A DNA stretch of 64,000 bases from contig DASZBJ010000045.1 in the NCBI GenBank assembly GCA_035944115.1, positions 83,391 to 147,390 of the forward strand, read 5' to 3'. Below the pieces are notes generated by a model, which saw only the letters and a list, made by a program, of their open reading frames with translations, was not told the origin of the DNA and did no database searches. Shown piece after piece: positions 51,263 to 59,302 of this stretch. This DNA comes from Candidatus Babeliales bacterium (GTDB taxonomy: Bacteria; Babelota; Babeliae; Babelales; Vermiphilaceae). Within the stretch, counting starts at the first letter, position 1. Every line of letters begins with the position of its first letter. A program made the position numbers and the translations under genes.

Positions 51263-52876
51263 TTACATCACCGTCCGCAGCAACATCCAGACAGAATTTG
51301 CCGCAAAAACTCCGGACCAAAATGGATACCATTCTTCTTTATCTGCGACCACCATCGCACCAACGCCACCAACAATAAGCCCTAACGAAATAGTAATTGG
51401 CATCAACAACCCACCAAGCACCAGCATCGGATGTATACCTACTATGCTGAGTCCATATCCAAAGAATGATCCTAATAATAAAATTGCGTAATCAAATGAT
51501 TGCACTGCAACGAGCAGGTGCCGCGCTTGCGCCCGTTGTGCAAAAAGTTCTGGCGATCCAAGCCCAAAATGATTAATCAACAACCAAAAAACTCCTCCTA
51601 TCACACAAGAACTGATTACCAACCCTGCATACTGATAGCGATACACCCTACGCGGTGCAATTCCGGCCAAGTATGCAACCTTACGCCCACATAATATATC
51701 AGTGCAAACGCCGCCACATAATTCTACAAACAATGCTATGAACACAATCTGCGTTTTATTTACATTAAAAAGAAACATCGCTGGCACCATAACAAATGTT
51801 GCAAAGCGACCAAGCTGTGCAAGTCCAATACGACCCGCAATTTGTGCAATCTGATACGCACATATATAAGAAAATGCAAGAAGATACAGTTGCATCACAA
51901 CTGAAAACTGAAAATAAAAAAGCAGGCAACATAGTCCCGAAAACAATACACCCGTTTCCAATATCATTACACGCGATATCCGCAACCCATCAACAGTATA
52001 GTAGAACCAACGATCAGTGCGATTCTTGCACATCGCTCCATATAATACAGGGAACATCTGCATCACACCAAATACAGCAGATGCTAAAACCATTCCACTA
52101 CAGAATGCAAAAATAAATTCTGTAGTGGTGCAATGAGCAAAACAAAACAGATGCATCGGATCAAGAAATAATATTTTTAAAATGATCGCCACAGCAAGCG
52201 GTACCACAATCATCTGCCCCGTGACAAATCCGATCGCCCACAACAGTGGCCAAAGATCAAAAGATATAAACGGCAAACGGACAAATGATACCGGTATCGA
52301 ACGTATTATTACTATCGATTTAGGAATTATTCCTGCATATCCAAGTAGACCATCCTGCAGGGCAGAAAACAAAAAAGCTGAACAAAAGCCAACTGCAAGA
52401 TCGTACGATTTTTTTATTTGGTCTGCTGCAACCACCATTTTATATACCAACTGTGCAATCGGAAACGGGAGCTCTTGCTGAATCAAAATTGTACTTTCAA
52501 TCCGATTTGCAATCCACAACCCAAACCATCCACCAAAAAATGTTATTATACTAACCAATAATGAAAATAATACTGGCCTGCCCATCCACGCATTAAATAG
52601 GTGTTGATCCAAAAAATATAATGTTGGCAAAGAAAATCCCAAAGCTATTGCAGCAATCCCTCCCACAGATCCTGCAACCGTAATTAAAATTGCAGCCTCT
52701 GAAATCTGTTTTTTATATGAAAAAAATCTAAAAAGTAGCGCTGTAATCAACACCAACGTCGGCGCAATCCAAGGACCAATCGGCGTTGCCATGGCAATAT
52801 AGCTCATAACTGCAGTAGAGAACATAGATAATAACAACGTTGTAATGCCAATAAAAATGTGCACAGCAACCACCAT
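51263..52876 (-). CDS. OPT-family (oligopeptide/metal-chelate) transporter
   Basis: 537 residues with about 14 hydrophobic segments. The QELPFPIAQL block is the PFP motif of OPT/YSL proteins, and a conserved-looking GGVCTDILCGRKVAYLAGI follows later. Bacterial OPT members import peptides or metal chelates. For a host-dependent cell this would fit nutrient scavenging, which is inference. Length is a little shorter than usual (about 600-650). It stands alone. Confidence 0.7.
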   Translation of the reverse strand: MVVAVHIFIGITTLLLSMFSTAVMSYIAMATPIGPWIAPTLVLITALLFRFFSYKKQISEAAILITVAGSVGGIAAIALGFSLPTLYFLDQHLFNAWMGRPVLFSLLVSIITFFGGWFGLWIANRIESTILIQQELPFPIAQLVYKMVVAADQIKKSYDLAVGFCSAFLFSALQDGLLGYAGIIPKSIVIIRSIPVSFVRLPFISFDLWPLLWAIGFVTGQMIVVPLAVAIILKILFLDPMHLFCFAHCTTTEFIFAFCSGMVLASAVFGVMQMFPVLYGAMCKNRTDRWFYYTVDGLRISRVMILETGVLFSGLCCLLFYFQFSVVMQLYLLAFSYICAYQIAQIAGRIGLAQLGRFATFVMVPAMFLFNVNKTQIVFIALFVELCGGVCTDILCGRKVAYLAGIAPRRVYRYQYAGLVISSCVIGGVFWLLINHFGLGSPELFAQRAQARHLLVAVQSFDYAILLLGSFFGYGLSIVGIHPMLVLGGLLMPITISLGLIVGGVGAMVVADKEEWYPFWSGVFAANSVWMLLRTVM

Positions 52877-53090
52877 AGTTTTATAAAAACATTTTTAGGA
52901 TCATATTTATATTGTTTCACAACCTATGATAATACAACATCATATCAATATCATAATTTTCCCGACAACGTACAAATAATTCGCAAAACAAGTACCATTA
53001 AAAATAGTGTCATTCGTAGATTGTGTATATCTTGATTTTTTATATACTGAATCTTTCAATAATCAACAAGAATTTTAAGGTTAAATTGGC

Positions 53091-53993
53091 ATGATATTAA
53101 TTGTAATTCTCTATATGCTGTGGGCAGCTTCAGTAACCGCAAGCAAAATCATCATCAACTACTCGCAACCATTTTTTTTAACTGGCAGCAGAATGTTTAT
53201 TGCCGGCTCTATATTACTGATTTATCAATATCTTTCTCCCCATCAAGAGTTTCGATTCAAACGTGAACACTTCGGTTATTATGCACAAATCGTTCTCTTA
53301 GGAATTTATATCACCTATGTTTTACGATTCTGGGCATTGCATGATATTTCTGCGACAAAAGCAATGTTCCTTTTTAATCTATCACCATTTTTTTCTGCAC
53401 TCTATTCATATTATTTCTTTAAAGAAACAGTCTCTAAAACACAATGGGCTGGGTTGTTGATCGGTGTGATTGGACTCGTTCCCGTACTGCTCACTTCATC
53501 ACAAAAAGAACTTGCACTTGGTGAATTTTTCTTTATGTCATGGCAAGAGATGGCGATTATTGCTTCAGTAGCAATGCACAGTTACAGCTGGATTATTGTC
53601 CGCAAACTAGTAATTGAAAATGGGTACTCTCCCTCCATGATCAACGGTATTACGATGTTTATCGGTGGCGCACTCGCACTGGTAACATCATTTTTTGTCG
53701 AAGGCATTTTCCCTGTTACTAACTTTGCATATTTCTTTGGGCTTTTAGCATTTATCATTATTATCAGCAACATTATATGTCACAATTTATACGGCCACTT
53801 GCTTCATTATTACAGTACCACACTGATCGCATTTGGTGGCTTTCTCGGGCCCCCATTTACTGCTTTTTATAGCTGGTTACTCTTTCAAGAGCAGATTACC
53901 TGGCATTATTATCTATCCAGCTTTATCGTATTCATAGGACTCTCGCTCTTTTATAAAGATGAGTTACAAAAAAATAACCTTCCGGTAGCATAA
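53091..53993 (+). CDS. EamA/DMT-superfamily transporter
   Basis: 300 residues, ten predicted membrane helices in two EamA repeats. First repeat ends with TKAMFLFNLSPFFSALYSYYFF and the second with a matching FLGPPFTAFYSWLLF block. Exports or imports small metabolites; substrate unknown. AAGG about 10 bases before the ATG. Confidence 0.85.
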   Translation: MILIVILYMLWAASVTASKIIINYSQPFFLTGSRMFIAGSILLIYQYLSPHQEFRFKREHFGYYAQIVLLGIYITYVLRFWALHDISATKAMFLFNLSPFFSALYSYYFFKETVSKTQWAGLLIGVIGLVPVLLTSSQKELALGEFFFMSWQEMAIIASVAMHSYSWIIVRKLVIENGYSPSMINGITMFIGGALALVTSFFVEGIFPVTNFAYFFGLLAFIIIISNIICHNLYGHLLHYYSTTLIAFGGFLGPPFTAFYSWLLFQEQITWHYYLSSFIVFIGLSLFYKDELQKNNLPVA

Positions 53994-53994
53994 C

Positions 53995-54029
53995 AAAAAA
54001 CCTACGTCGCAAAACGTAGGTTTTTTCTT
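53995..54029 (+). terminator. Rho-independent terminator
   Basis: AAAAAACCTACG / CGTAGGTTTTTT hairpin immediately after the transporter stop; may serve the convergent HIT gene too. Confidence 0.85.
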
Positions 54030-54069
54030 TTTATAATCAAAATGTAAAAATCTGTTTTAAATAACTAAT

Positions 54070-54411
54070 CTAAAAATCTAACATCTTTTTGCCAGACAAA
54101 AAATGAACGTGGTGATGAAAAACTGTTTGTCCCGAATCAGAACCATTGTTCACGATCAACCGAAATGCTCCGGAACCTGACAGTTTTTTTGCAAGGCTTT
54201 GCACCATCATAAACATTTCAGCGGCCAAAAAAAGGTCTTGGTCTTCAAACGCAACAATATCTTTTATATGTTTTTTAGGAATAATCAGATAATGAATCGG
54301 TGCCTTTGGCGCAATATCCTGGAGCACGATTAATGAGTCTGTTTCTGTGATTACTGTAGCAGGGATCTCTTTACGAATGATTCGGCAAAACACACAACTA
54401 GTATCAGTCAT
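54070..54411 (-). CDS. HIT-family nucleotide hydrolase
   Basis: HINT-branch histidine-triad protein, 113 residues. CVFCRIIRKEIPA at the N-terminus, HYLIIPKKHI in the middle and HHHVHFLSG near the end, matching H.H.H. Relatives hydrolyse adenosine 5'-phosphoramidates. The ATG at 54411 is preferred to the upstream in-frame start at 54423, since MTDTSCVFC matches the family start. Confidence 0.92.
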   Translation of the reverse strand: MTDTSCVFCRIIRKEIPATVITETDSLIVLQDIAPKAPIHYLIIPKKHIKDIVAFEDQDLFLAAEMFMMVQSLAKKLSGSGAFRLIVNNGSDSGQTVFHHHVHFLSGKKMLDF

Positions 54412-54510
54412 GGCAACTCTCACTTTTTTTAATCAAAAAAACTATTGGGGAAATGTTTGAAAAATCTGGCGCCCTCTAAGGGCCTGCCAGGCATTTGTTG
54501 CACAAATGAC

Positions 54511-54597
54511 TGGTGCCGGGAGCCGGACTCGAACCGGCACAGTGTTGCCACCGCGGGATTTTGAGTCCCGTGCGTCTACCAATTTCGCCATCCCGGC
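54511..54597 (-). tRNA. tRNA-Leu (CAA)
   Basis: Long variable arm, acceptor GCCGGGA/TCCCGGC, anticodon loop CTCAAAA, CCA encoded. A short repeat (GCCTGCCAGGC, 54482-54492) follows its 3' end. Confidence 0.94.
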
Positions 54598-54692
54598 TAA
54601 AGAACAGTTACAAGGATACACTAAGATAGGTCATTCCGTCAACGCACAATCACTAAAAAACCTGTTTGTTCAGCAATTTCCACATTCAACTA

Positions 54693-55892
54693 CTACACCA
54701 CATTTGCTAAGTTAAAAATTGGCAGATAAACCGCAAATATAAGTGCTGTAATTAACACCCCCAAAACAACAATTAAAAATGGTTGAAACAATGCGGTGAA
54801 AAGGGTCAATTGACGACTCACTTCTTCTTGATATTTCATCGCTACTTTACGCAACAATCCATTCAACTGTCCTGATTCTTCGCCTACTTTAATCATAGAA
54901 ATAGCAGCTTGCTCAAAAAGCTGTTCCGGATGCTGCGCCATCGCCACACTTAATGAACTTCCTGATGAGACTGCCTGTTCAAGATACCGCATCTGCTCTT
55001 GCAAGACACTATTTGCAACTGTTGTACGTGCAGCACGCAATGCTGAAAGCAGTGGCATTCCTGCCTCTAAAAGCAATGCTATTGATTGCGTCATAGTCAT
55101 CAATGCACTCTGACGTACCAAATCACCAACAATAGTAATACGCAACAATAATGCATCAACCACCTTACTTCCCGTGGCTGTTTTTACGTACATCTTGCCA
55201 AAAAATCCCAGCGCAATAATACCTCCAATCACGAATAATCCCACCCAACTCATGAGCCCATCACTCATATTAATGAGCAGTTGTGTAACATACGGAACCT
55301 CTTTATGCATCGACATGAAAATCTGTTTAAACTGTGGAATGATTACCAGAAAAATAAACAAAGCAATCGCACAAAAAAAGCCTAATGTAATGGCTGGCAT
55401 CAACGCTGCGGCACGAATCTTCTTTTTAAAACCCTGCTTTGTTTCCAAATAATCCGAAAGCATAATCAGCGCCTGCGGTAATGCACCCGCTTGATTGCCC
55501 ACATCTACTAAATATATCATCAATCCATCAAACACCGCTCCATGCTTTGCCATAGCAACATGTGCCGGCTCTCCCTGATGTACCTCATTAGAGATCGCAT
55601 ACAAAACTTCCTGAAACTTCGGGTGATCTATTTGTTCGGTTAAAATCAATAATGCGTCTGGCAACAAAACTCCCGCCTGTAATAATGAAGCCAACTGCCT
55701 GAAAAACCCAATTTTAATTGCCAACGCTATTCCACCTCGAAAGAGCCATATTGAAGAAACTGGAGTGGTTTTCAGCAGAGCAATATCCCGCCGTAATAAA
55801 ATTGTATCAAGCTCCTCCCGTGTGCGCGCAAACAGTTTTCCCTGTTTTACTTTCCCTGTTAATGTTACGCCCTGCCAATTAAAATACGGCAT
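54693..55892 (-). CDS. GspF/PilC-type inner-membrane platform protein, isolated
   Basis: 399 residues with two T2SSF repeats (about residues 65-190 and 265-390), each with an FF.QLA.LL.AG-like or MT.S.ALLLEAGMPLL motif, and three membrane segments (about 165-190, 215-235, 370-395). Platform of type II secretion or type IV pili. GGAG precedes the ATG. No gspE, gspG or pilin gene neighbours it here. Confidence 0.92.
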   Translation of the reverse strand: MPYFNWQGVTLTGKVKQGKLFARTREELDTILLRRDIALLKTTPVSSIWLFRGGIALAIKIGFFRQLASLLQAGVLLPDALLILTEQIDHPKFQEVLYAISNEVHQGEPAHVAMAKHGAVFDGLMIYLVDVGNQAGALPQALIMLSDYLETKQGFKKKIRAAALMPAITLGFFCAIALFIFLVIIPQFKQIFMSMHKEVPYVTQLLINMSDGLMSWVGLFVIGGIIALGFFGKMYVKTATGSKVVDALLLRITIVGDLVRQSALMTMTQSIALLLEAGMPLLSALRAARTTVANSVLQEQMRYLEQAVSSGSSLSVAMAQHPEQLFEQAAISMIKVGEESGQLNGLLRKVAMKYQEEVSRQLTLFTALFQPFLIVVLGVLITALIFAVYLPIFNLANVV

Positions 55893-55906
55893 AGTACTCC
55901 TTTTTT

Positions 55907-55962
55907 CCGCCTACGCCTTACGTAGCTTTATACGCAGTAAAGCTACGGCGGACTGCGCCGCC
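55907..55962. repeat. GC-rich palindromic repeat
   Basis: Perfect inverted repeat CGTAGCTTTA (55921-55930) / TAAAGCTACG (55938-55947), then GGCGGACTGCGCC. Resembles CGTAGCTTTAGCGTAG in the repeat at 59143-59262. Lies between gspF-like and yggU-like genes. Confidence 0.55.
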
Positions 55963-56001
55963 AAAGATTATTTCGTAGGACAAGCCGACCTATACTCTTG
56001 C

Positions 56002-56292
56002 TCACAATAACGATTGTTGCCGTTCGATACCCAATTTTGCAAGCAACTGCTCAAATGTTAACACACTGCACAATGTAATACGTTTAGTCCGGACCGTTGC
56101 ACCGGCAACTATTTCAACGTCATTTTGGGTAATGCCTAATGCTTTTGCAAACAGCTTAATAAGTTCTTGATTTGCAAGCCCTCGCTCAGCAGGTGATTTT
56201 AAATAACATTTAATAGTGCCTGTTTTATCCAAGATCCATTGATTTCTACCAGAACTGGGTACTACTTTTACGGTCACAATCAACATATACAT
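56002..56292 (-). CDS. YggU/DUF167 family protein
   Basis: 96 residues. The family core is visible: VKVVPSSGRNQ, CYLKSPAERGLANQELIKLFAKALG and IVAGATVRTKRI. Function unknown although widely conserved. Often near yggT or pyrroline-reductase genes, but not here. Confidence 0.88.
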   Translation of the reverse strand: MYMLIVTVKVVPSSGRNQWILDKTGTIKCYLKSPAERGLANQELIKLFAKALGITQNDVEIVAGATVRTKRITLCSVLTFEQLLAKLGIERQQSLL

Positions 56293-56438
56293 ATTCCCCT
56301 ACATAAATCACATAATAATTAGCAATACGATAAAAAATACAGTACACTATCCCAATCTTAATAGGTATGTACTTGAATAAAATTAGAAATATTTTATCCT
56401 GTACACTGTTAATGACAATTGAAATATATGCACAATAG

Positions 56439-56529
56439 GGAGAGATGGCTGAGTGGCCTAAAGCGCTTGCCTGCTAAGCAAGAGCCTGAGAAATCGGGCA
56501 CGAGGGTTCGAATCCCTCTCTCTCCACCA
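56439..56529 (+). tRNA. tRNA-Ser (GCT)
   Basis: Long variable arm, acceptor GGAGAGA/TCTCTCC, anticodon GCT, CCA encoded. The CCA end runs into a palindromic repeat element. Confidence 0.94.
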
Positions 56530-56638
56530 GCCTTCGCTCTAACGAGCTTACGGCTGGCATGCCAGATTGTTAAGGATTTGAAATCTAAAATGAGTTTAAG
56601 AGCGAAGGCTGTCCGCCGGAGCCTTGGCGCAGGAGGAC
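56528..56638 (+). repeat. tRNA-abutting palindromic element, copy 1
   Basis: 13-base arms CAGCCTTCGCTCT (56528-56540) and AGAGCGAAGGCTG (56599-56611) enclose an inner palindrome CTGGCATGCCAG and an unrelated AT-rich middle. After the right arm comes GTCCGCCGGAGCCTTGGCGC and AGGAGGAC. Same ends as copy 2 at 56846-56958. Confidence 0.85.
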
Positions 56639-56770
56639 CGAAACCTTACAAATGCCTGGCAAGCCAGCTTGTTGAAGGACTAAGTAAATTTATACATTTA
56701 TCTTTTTCCCTATCAACCTCGTCATAAACTCTATGACGAAATATAATTGTGCATCAATTCTGAAATATAC

Positions 56771-56847
56771 GCGCCCGTAGCTCAGCTGGATAGAGCGTCA
56801 GACTACGAATCTGAAGGTCAGAGGTTCGACTCCTCTCGGGCGCACCA
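56771..56847 (+). tRNA. tRNA-Arg (ACG)
   Basis: Acceptor GCGCCCG/CGGGCGC, anticodon ACG in loop CTACGAA, CCA encoded. Abuts copy 2 of the palindromic element. Confidence 0.95.
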
Positions 56848-56958
56848 GCCTCCGCTCTAACGAGCTTACGGCTGGCATGCCAGTTTTTTCAAATGAATAA
56901 ATATTGATAGTACAGAGAACAGCGGAGGCTGTCCGCCGGAGCCTTGGCGCAGGAGGAC
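56846..56958 (+). repeat. tRNA-abutting palindromic element, copy 2
   Basis: Arms CAGCCTCCGCT (56846-56856) and AGCGGAGGCTG (56921-56931), inner palindrome CTGGCATGCCAG, and the same right end up to AGGAGGAC. Relative to copy 1 both arms changed at matching positions (T-A to C-G), so pairing is preserved. The middle is unrelated to copy 1. Confidence 0.85.
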
Positions 56959-56962
56959 TAAA

Positions 56963-57214
56963 ATGAATCCCATGCATTATGTATATATTATCAAATCAAA
57001 ACAAGATCCGAGTCGAATTTATGTTGGTTGTACTCAAAATTTGAATAAGCGTTTGTCCGATCACAATAGTGGGACAACAACGCATACGGCAAAATATATG
57101 CCCTGGGAATTGGCGATCTATATTGGTTTTGAGAATAAAGATAAAGCCATAGAGTTTGAACAATATTTGAAGTCAGGTTCAGGTAGAGAATTTAGAAAAA
57201 AAAGATTATGTTGA
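56963..57214 (+). CDS. Single-domain GIY-YIG nuclease-like protein
   Basis: 83 residues, UPF0213-type. Motifs: YVYIIKS and IYVGCTQNLNKRLSDHN (GIY-YIG core with the catalytic Arg of KRL), FEQYLKSGSGREF near the end. Relatives may cut structured DNA. Its Shine-Dalgarno (AGGAGG, 56951-56956) belongs to the palindromic element directly upstream, so translation depends on that element's sequence. Confidence 0.88.
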   Translation: MNPMHYVYIIKSKQDPSRIYVGCTQNLNKRLSDHNSGTTTHTAKYMPWELAIYIGFENKDKAIEFEQYLKSGSGREFRKKRLC

Positions 57215-57325
57215 TCCTTCCTTTCTGCAAGAAATGCCTGGCAGGCCAGCTCCTTCGATGGCCATCCCTCCTTGATCCATTTTCCCTTATTTTTCCTCAT
57301 AAATTTTATTTTTTTATATCACTGC

Positions 57326-57353
57326 TTGACAGATGATACATAATTGTTATTAA
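57326..57353 (+). promoter_or_regulatory. Candidate promoter for the tandem surface-protein genes
   Basis: TTGACA (57326-57331), 16-base spacer, TATTAA (57348-57353). It would give a leader of about 130 bases before the first ATG at 57491. Confidence 0.5.
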
Positions 57354-57490
57354 ATAACTTGAATCTCATGCACCTCATTAAAAAAGGAGTGGACGACTAT
57401 AAGAAACGATCACGTTACGTATGTTTTTCACAGAATTTTTCCTGTAGATAACATTATTCACAACCCCCAAATAAATTAAAAAAGGACGCT

Positions 57491-58144
57491 ATGTTAAAAA
57501 AAACACTAGCAGTTTTGCTACTTATCTCATTACAAGTACAAGCCGCTCCAGACTCTACTCCAACGTTAAATGATGCTGAATTAGAATTTTTCTCTCGCTC
57601 ACTTCCTGCTGCAGCTTCTGAAATATTACGCAAACGCAAATGCAAATGTTTTGAATGCTTAAAAGCTACCTGCGCAGTAATCGATACATTGGCAGTTACA
57701 AACTTAACTGTTGGTGGCGTATCAGTTAACAATGCGTTGACAATTGATAATACATTCATAAGTGCTTATACCCCTCTTCCAACTGGCGTTCTTCTCACAG
57801 TTCTTGCCGGAGCCCCCCTCCCTTTCGATAACGTTGTTTTAGCTTCTGGTATCACTCATCCTGATGTTTTTACTTTTGTACTTCCGGCTGTTGGCACTTA
57901 TGAAGTTACATGGCAAAGTCCTACAGAGACTGTGGTTGGAGCCCTTCTTTTAGAAGTAGCGGGAATCAACGTAACTAGAACTAGTGTGGGGTCATTTGCT
58001 ATTGGCGGCGAAACAGTAGGTAATACCTATATTACAACAACAGCTGCAAACACTACACTCCGTGTGATCAGTGAGGGCGTGCTAAATCTAACTCCAGTTC
58101 TTTTCCCGCTTTCAATGACAATTTCTATCAGACGGGTTGCTTAA
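57491..58144 (+). CDS. Exported protein with C1q/TNF-like head (tandem copy 1)
   Basis: 217 residues: signal peptide (MLKKTLAVLLLISLQVQA), a charged stem, a Cys block (KCKCFECLKATCAVIDTL, about residues 53-70), a short beta segment (AVTNLTVGGVSVNN), then a jelly-roll-like domain with FVLPAVGTYEVTWQ, as in BclA/C1q-type trimeric heads. Ends in a positively charged SIRRVA. AAAGGA before the ATG. 24 bases separate it from its paralogue. Probably a surface or secreted trimer; this is inference. Confidence 0.75.
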   Translation: MLKKTLAVLLLISLQVQAAPDSTPTLNDAELEFFSRSLPAAASEILRKRKCKCFECLKATCAVIDTLAVTNLTVGGVSVNNALTIDNTFISAYTPLPTGVLLTVLAGAPLPFDNVVLASGITHPDVFTFVLPAVGTYEVTWQSPTETVVGALLLEVAGINVTRTSVGSFAIGGETVGNTYITTTAANTTLRVISEGVLNLTPVLFPLSMTISIRRVA

Positions 58145-58168
58145 TTTATTAAATAAAAAAGGATAATC

Positions 58169-58885
58169 ATGTTGAAAAAGACATTAATACCATTATTGCT
58201 TGTAGCGTTCCAATTACAAGCTGCTCCAAAAGATACAGCTCCCAAACTTACTCCAGAAGAAATATCAAAGATTACTCGCGTAGCAAAGTCATGCGGATTT
58301 AATTCAAACTGCTGCAACAGCTGCAAATGTTTCTCTTGCATCAAAGCTGTATGTGCGATGATCGATACATTAGTAGTAAATGGTAACCTTGATGTTGGCG
58401 GAGACGTGACTATAGCTGGTACATTAACTGTTAATGGCGTACCTGTTAGTGACGTAGCTGCAACCTATGGCCGTTTCTATGCATTAATGCCAGCAGACAA
58501 CCCAGCTCCAATCGTAGGCGGACAAGATGTTGCCTTCCCTCAAATCGCTGGTGATCTTAACAATGTTATCACTCGTTTCAGCTCAACACAATTCATCTTA
58601 CCAGTTGCTGGTATCTATGAAGTTACATGGCAAGTAAGCCCAAGCACACAAGGGCAACTTGTTGTAGCACTTAATAACGTTGAACAACCAGAAACAGTTG
58701 TTGGTCGTTTTGATACTGAAAGCCAAATCGTTGGCTCTACATTCATTCAAACAACTGGCGTAAATACTATTTTAAGCATCAGAAACCCAGCTGGCAATGC
58801 TGACATTTCACTTGCTCCAGACGCTGGTGACACAGATCTAGATACTCCTGTATCTGCAACATTAACAATTAAACGAGTAGCTTAA
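58169..58885 (+). CDS. Exported protein with C1q/TNF-like head (tandem copy 2)
   Basis: 238 residues, same plan as its neighbour: signal peptide (MLKKTLIPLLLVAFQLQA), Cys block NCCNSCKCFSCIKAVCAMI, longer beta-repeat stem (DVGGDVTIAGTLTVNGV), then the head with FILPVAGIYEVTWQ and the end TIKRVA. AAGGA before the ATG and a strong terminator after it; the pair forms one operon. The stem and third-position usage are more regular than in copy 1, suggesting high expression. Confidence 0.78.
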   Translation: MLKKTLIPLLLVAFQLQAAPKDTAPKLTPEEISKITRVAKSCGFNSNCCNSCKCFSCIKAVCAMIDTLVVNGNLDVGGDVTIAGTLTVNGVPVSDVAATYGRFYALMPADNPAPIVGGQDVAFPQIAGDLNNVITRFSSTQFILPVAGIYEVTWQVSPSTQGQLVVALNNVEQPETVVGRFDTESQIVGSTFIQTTGVNTILSIRNPAGNADISLAPDAGDTDLDTPVSATLTIKRVA

Positions 58886-58925
58886 TTGCTAATCGCTGAT
58901 TGAACAGTAGATTAAAGCAAGATAT

Positions 58926-58968
58926 AAAAATACCCGGTCGCACGTAATAAGTACGACCGGGTATTTTG
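58926..58968 (+). terminator. Strong terminator of the surface-protein operon
   Basis: AAAAATACCCGGTCG / CGACCGGGTATTTT with additional inner pairing (CAC...GTA region) and T-rich end. Confidence 0.9.
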
Positions 58969-59050
58969 CTTTTCAACACATTTTTATATAAAGATATCAT
59001 CTATCACTTGCTTTGATATATAAAACCGCTACAATAGTGATCTCTACTCT

Positions 59051-59140
59051 GGAGAGATGGCAGAGTGGTCGAATGCGGCGGTCTTGAAAACCGTTGTTCC
59101 GGAGACGGAACCGGGGGTTCGAATCCCCCTCTCTCCTCCA
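59051..59140 (+). tRNA. tRNA-Ser (TGA)
   Basis: Long variable arm, acceptor GGAGAGA/TCTCTCC, anticodon loop CTTGAAA, CCA encoded. Followed at once by a dispersed repeat. Confidence 0.94.
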
Positions 59141-59142
59141 TA

Positions 59143-59262
59143 CTTCGCCTTCGAAGCGTGACATGCAGTTTAGCTACGTATGGCAGGCCAGCGAAGGAAT
59201 GAGCAAAGTATGCCCTTCGTAGCTTTAGCGTAGTAGGGCAGTCTGACTGGCAGGCCAGTCAC
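59143..59262. repeat. Dispersed repeat following tRNA-Ser
   Basis: First 40 bases match 31361-31400 (33/40). Further right are GGCAGGCCAG (twice) and CGTAGCTTTAGCGTAG, motifs shared with 55907-55962, 56655 and 57235. Confidence 0.6.
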
Positions 59263-59302
59263 CAGGCAATCATAAAAAACTAAATCCTTAATTTTTACCT
59301 CC

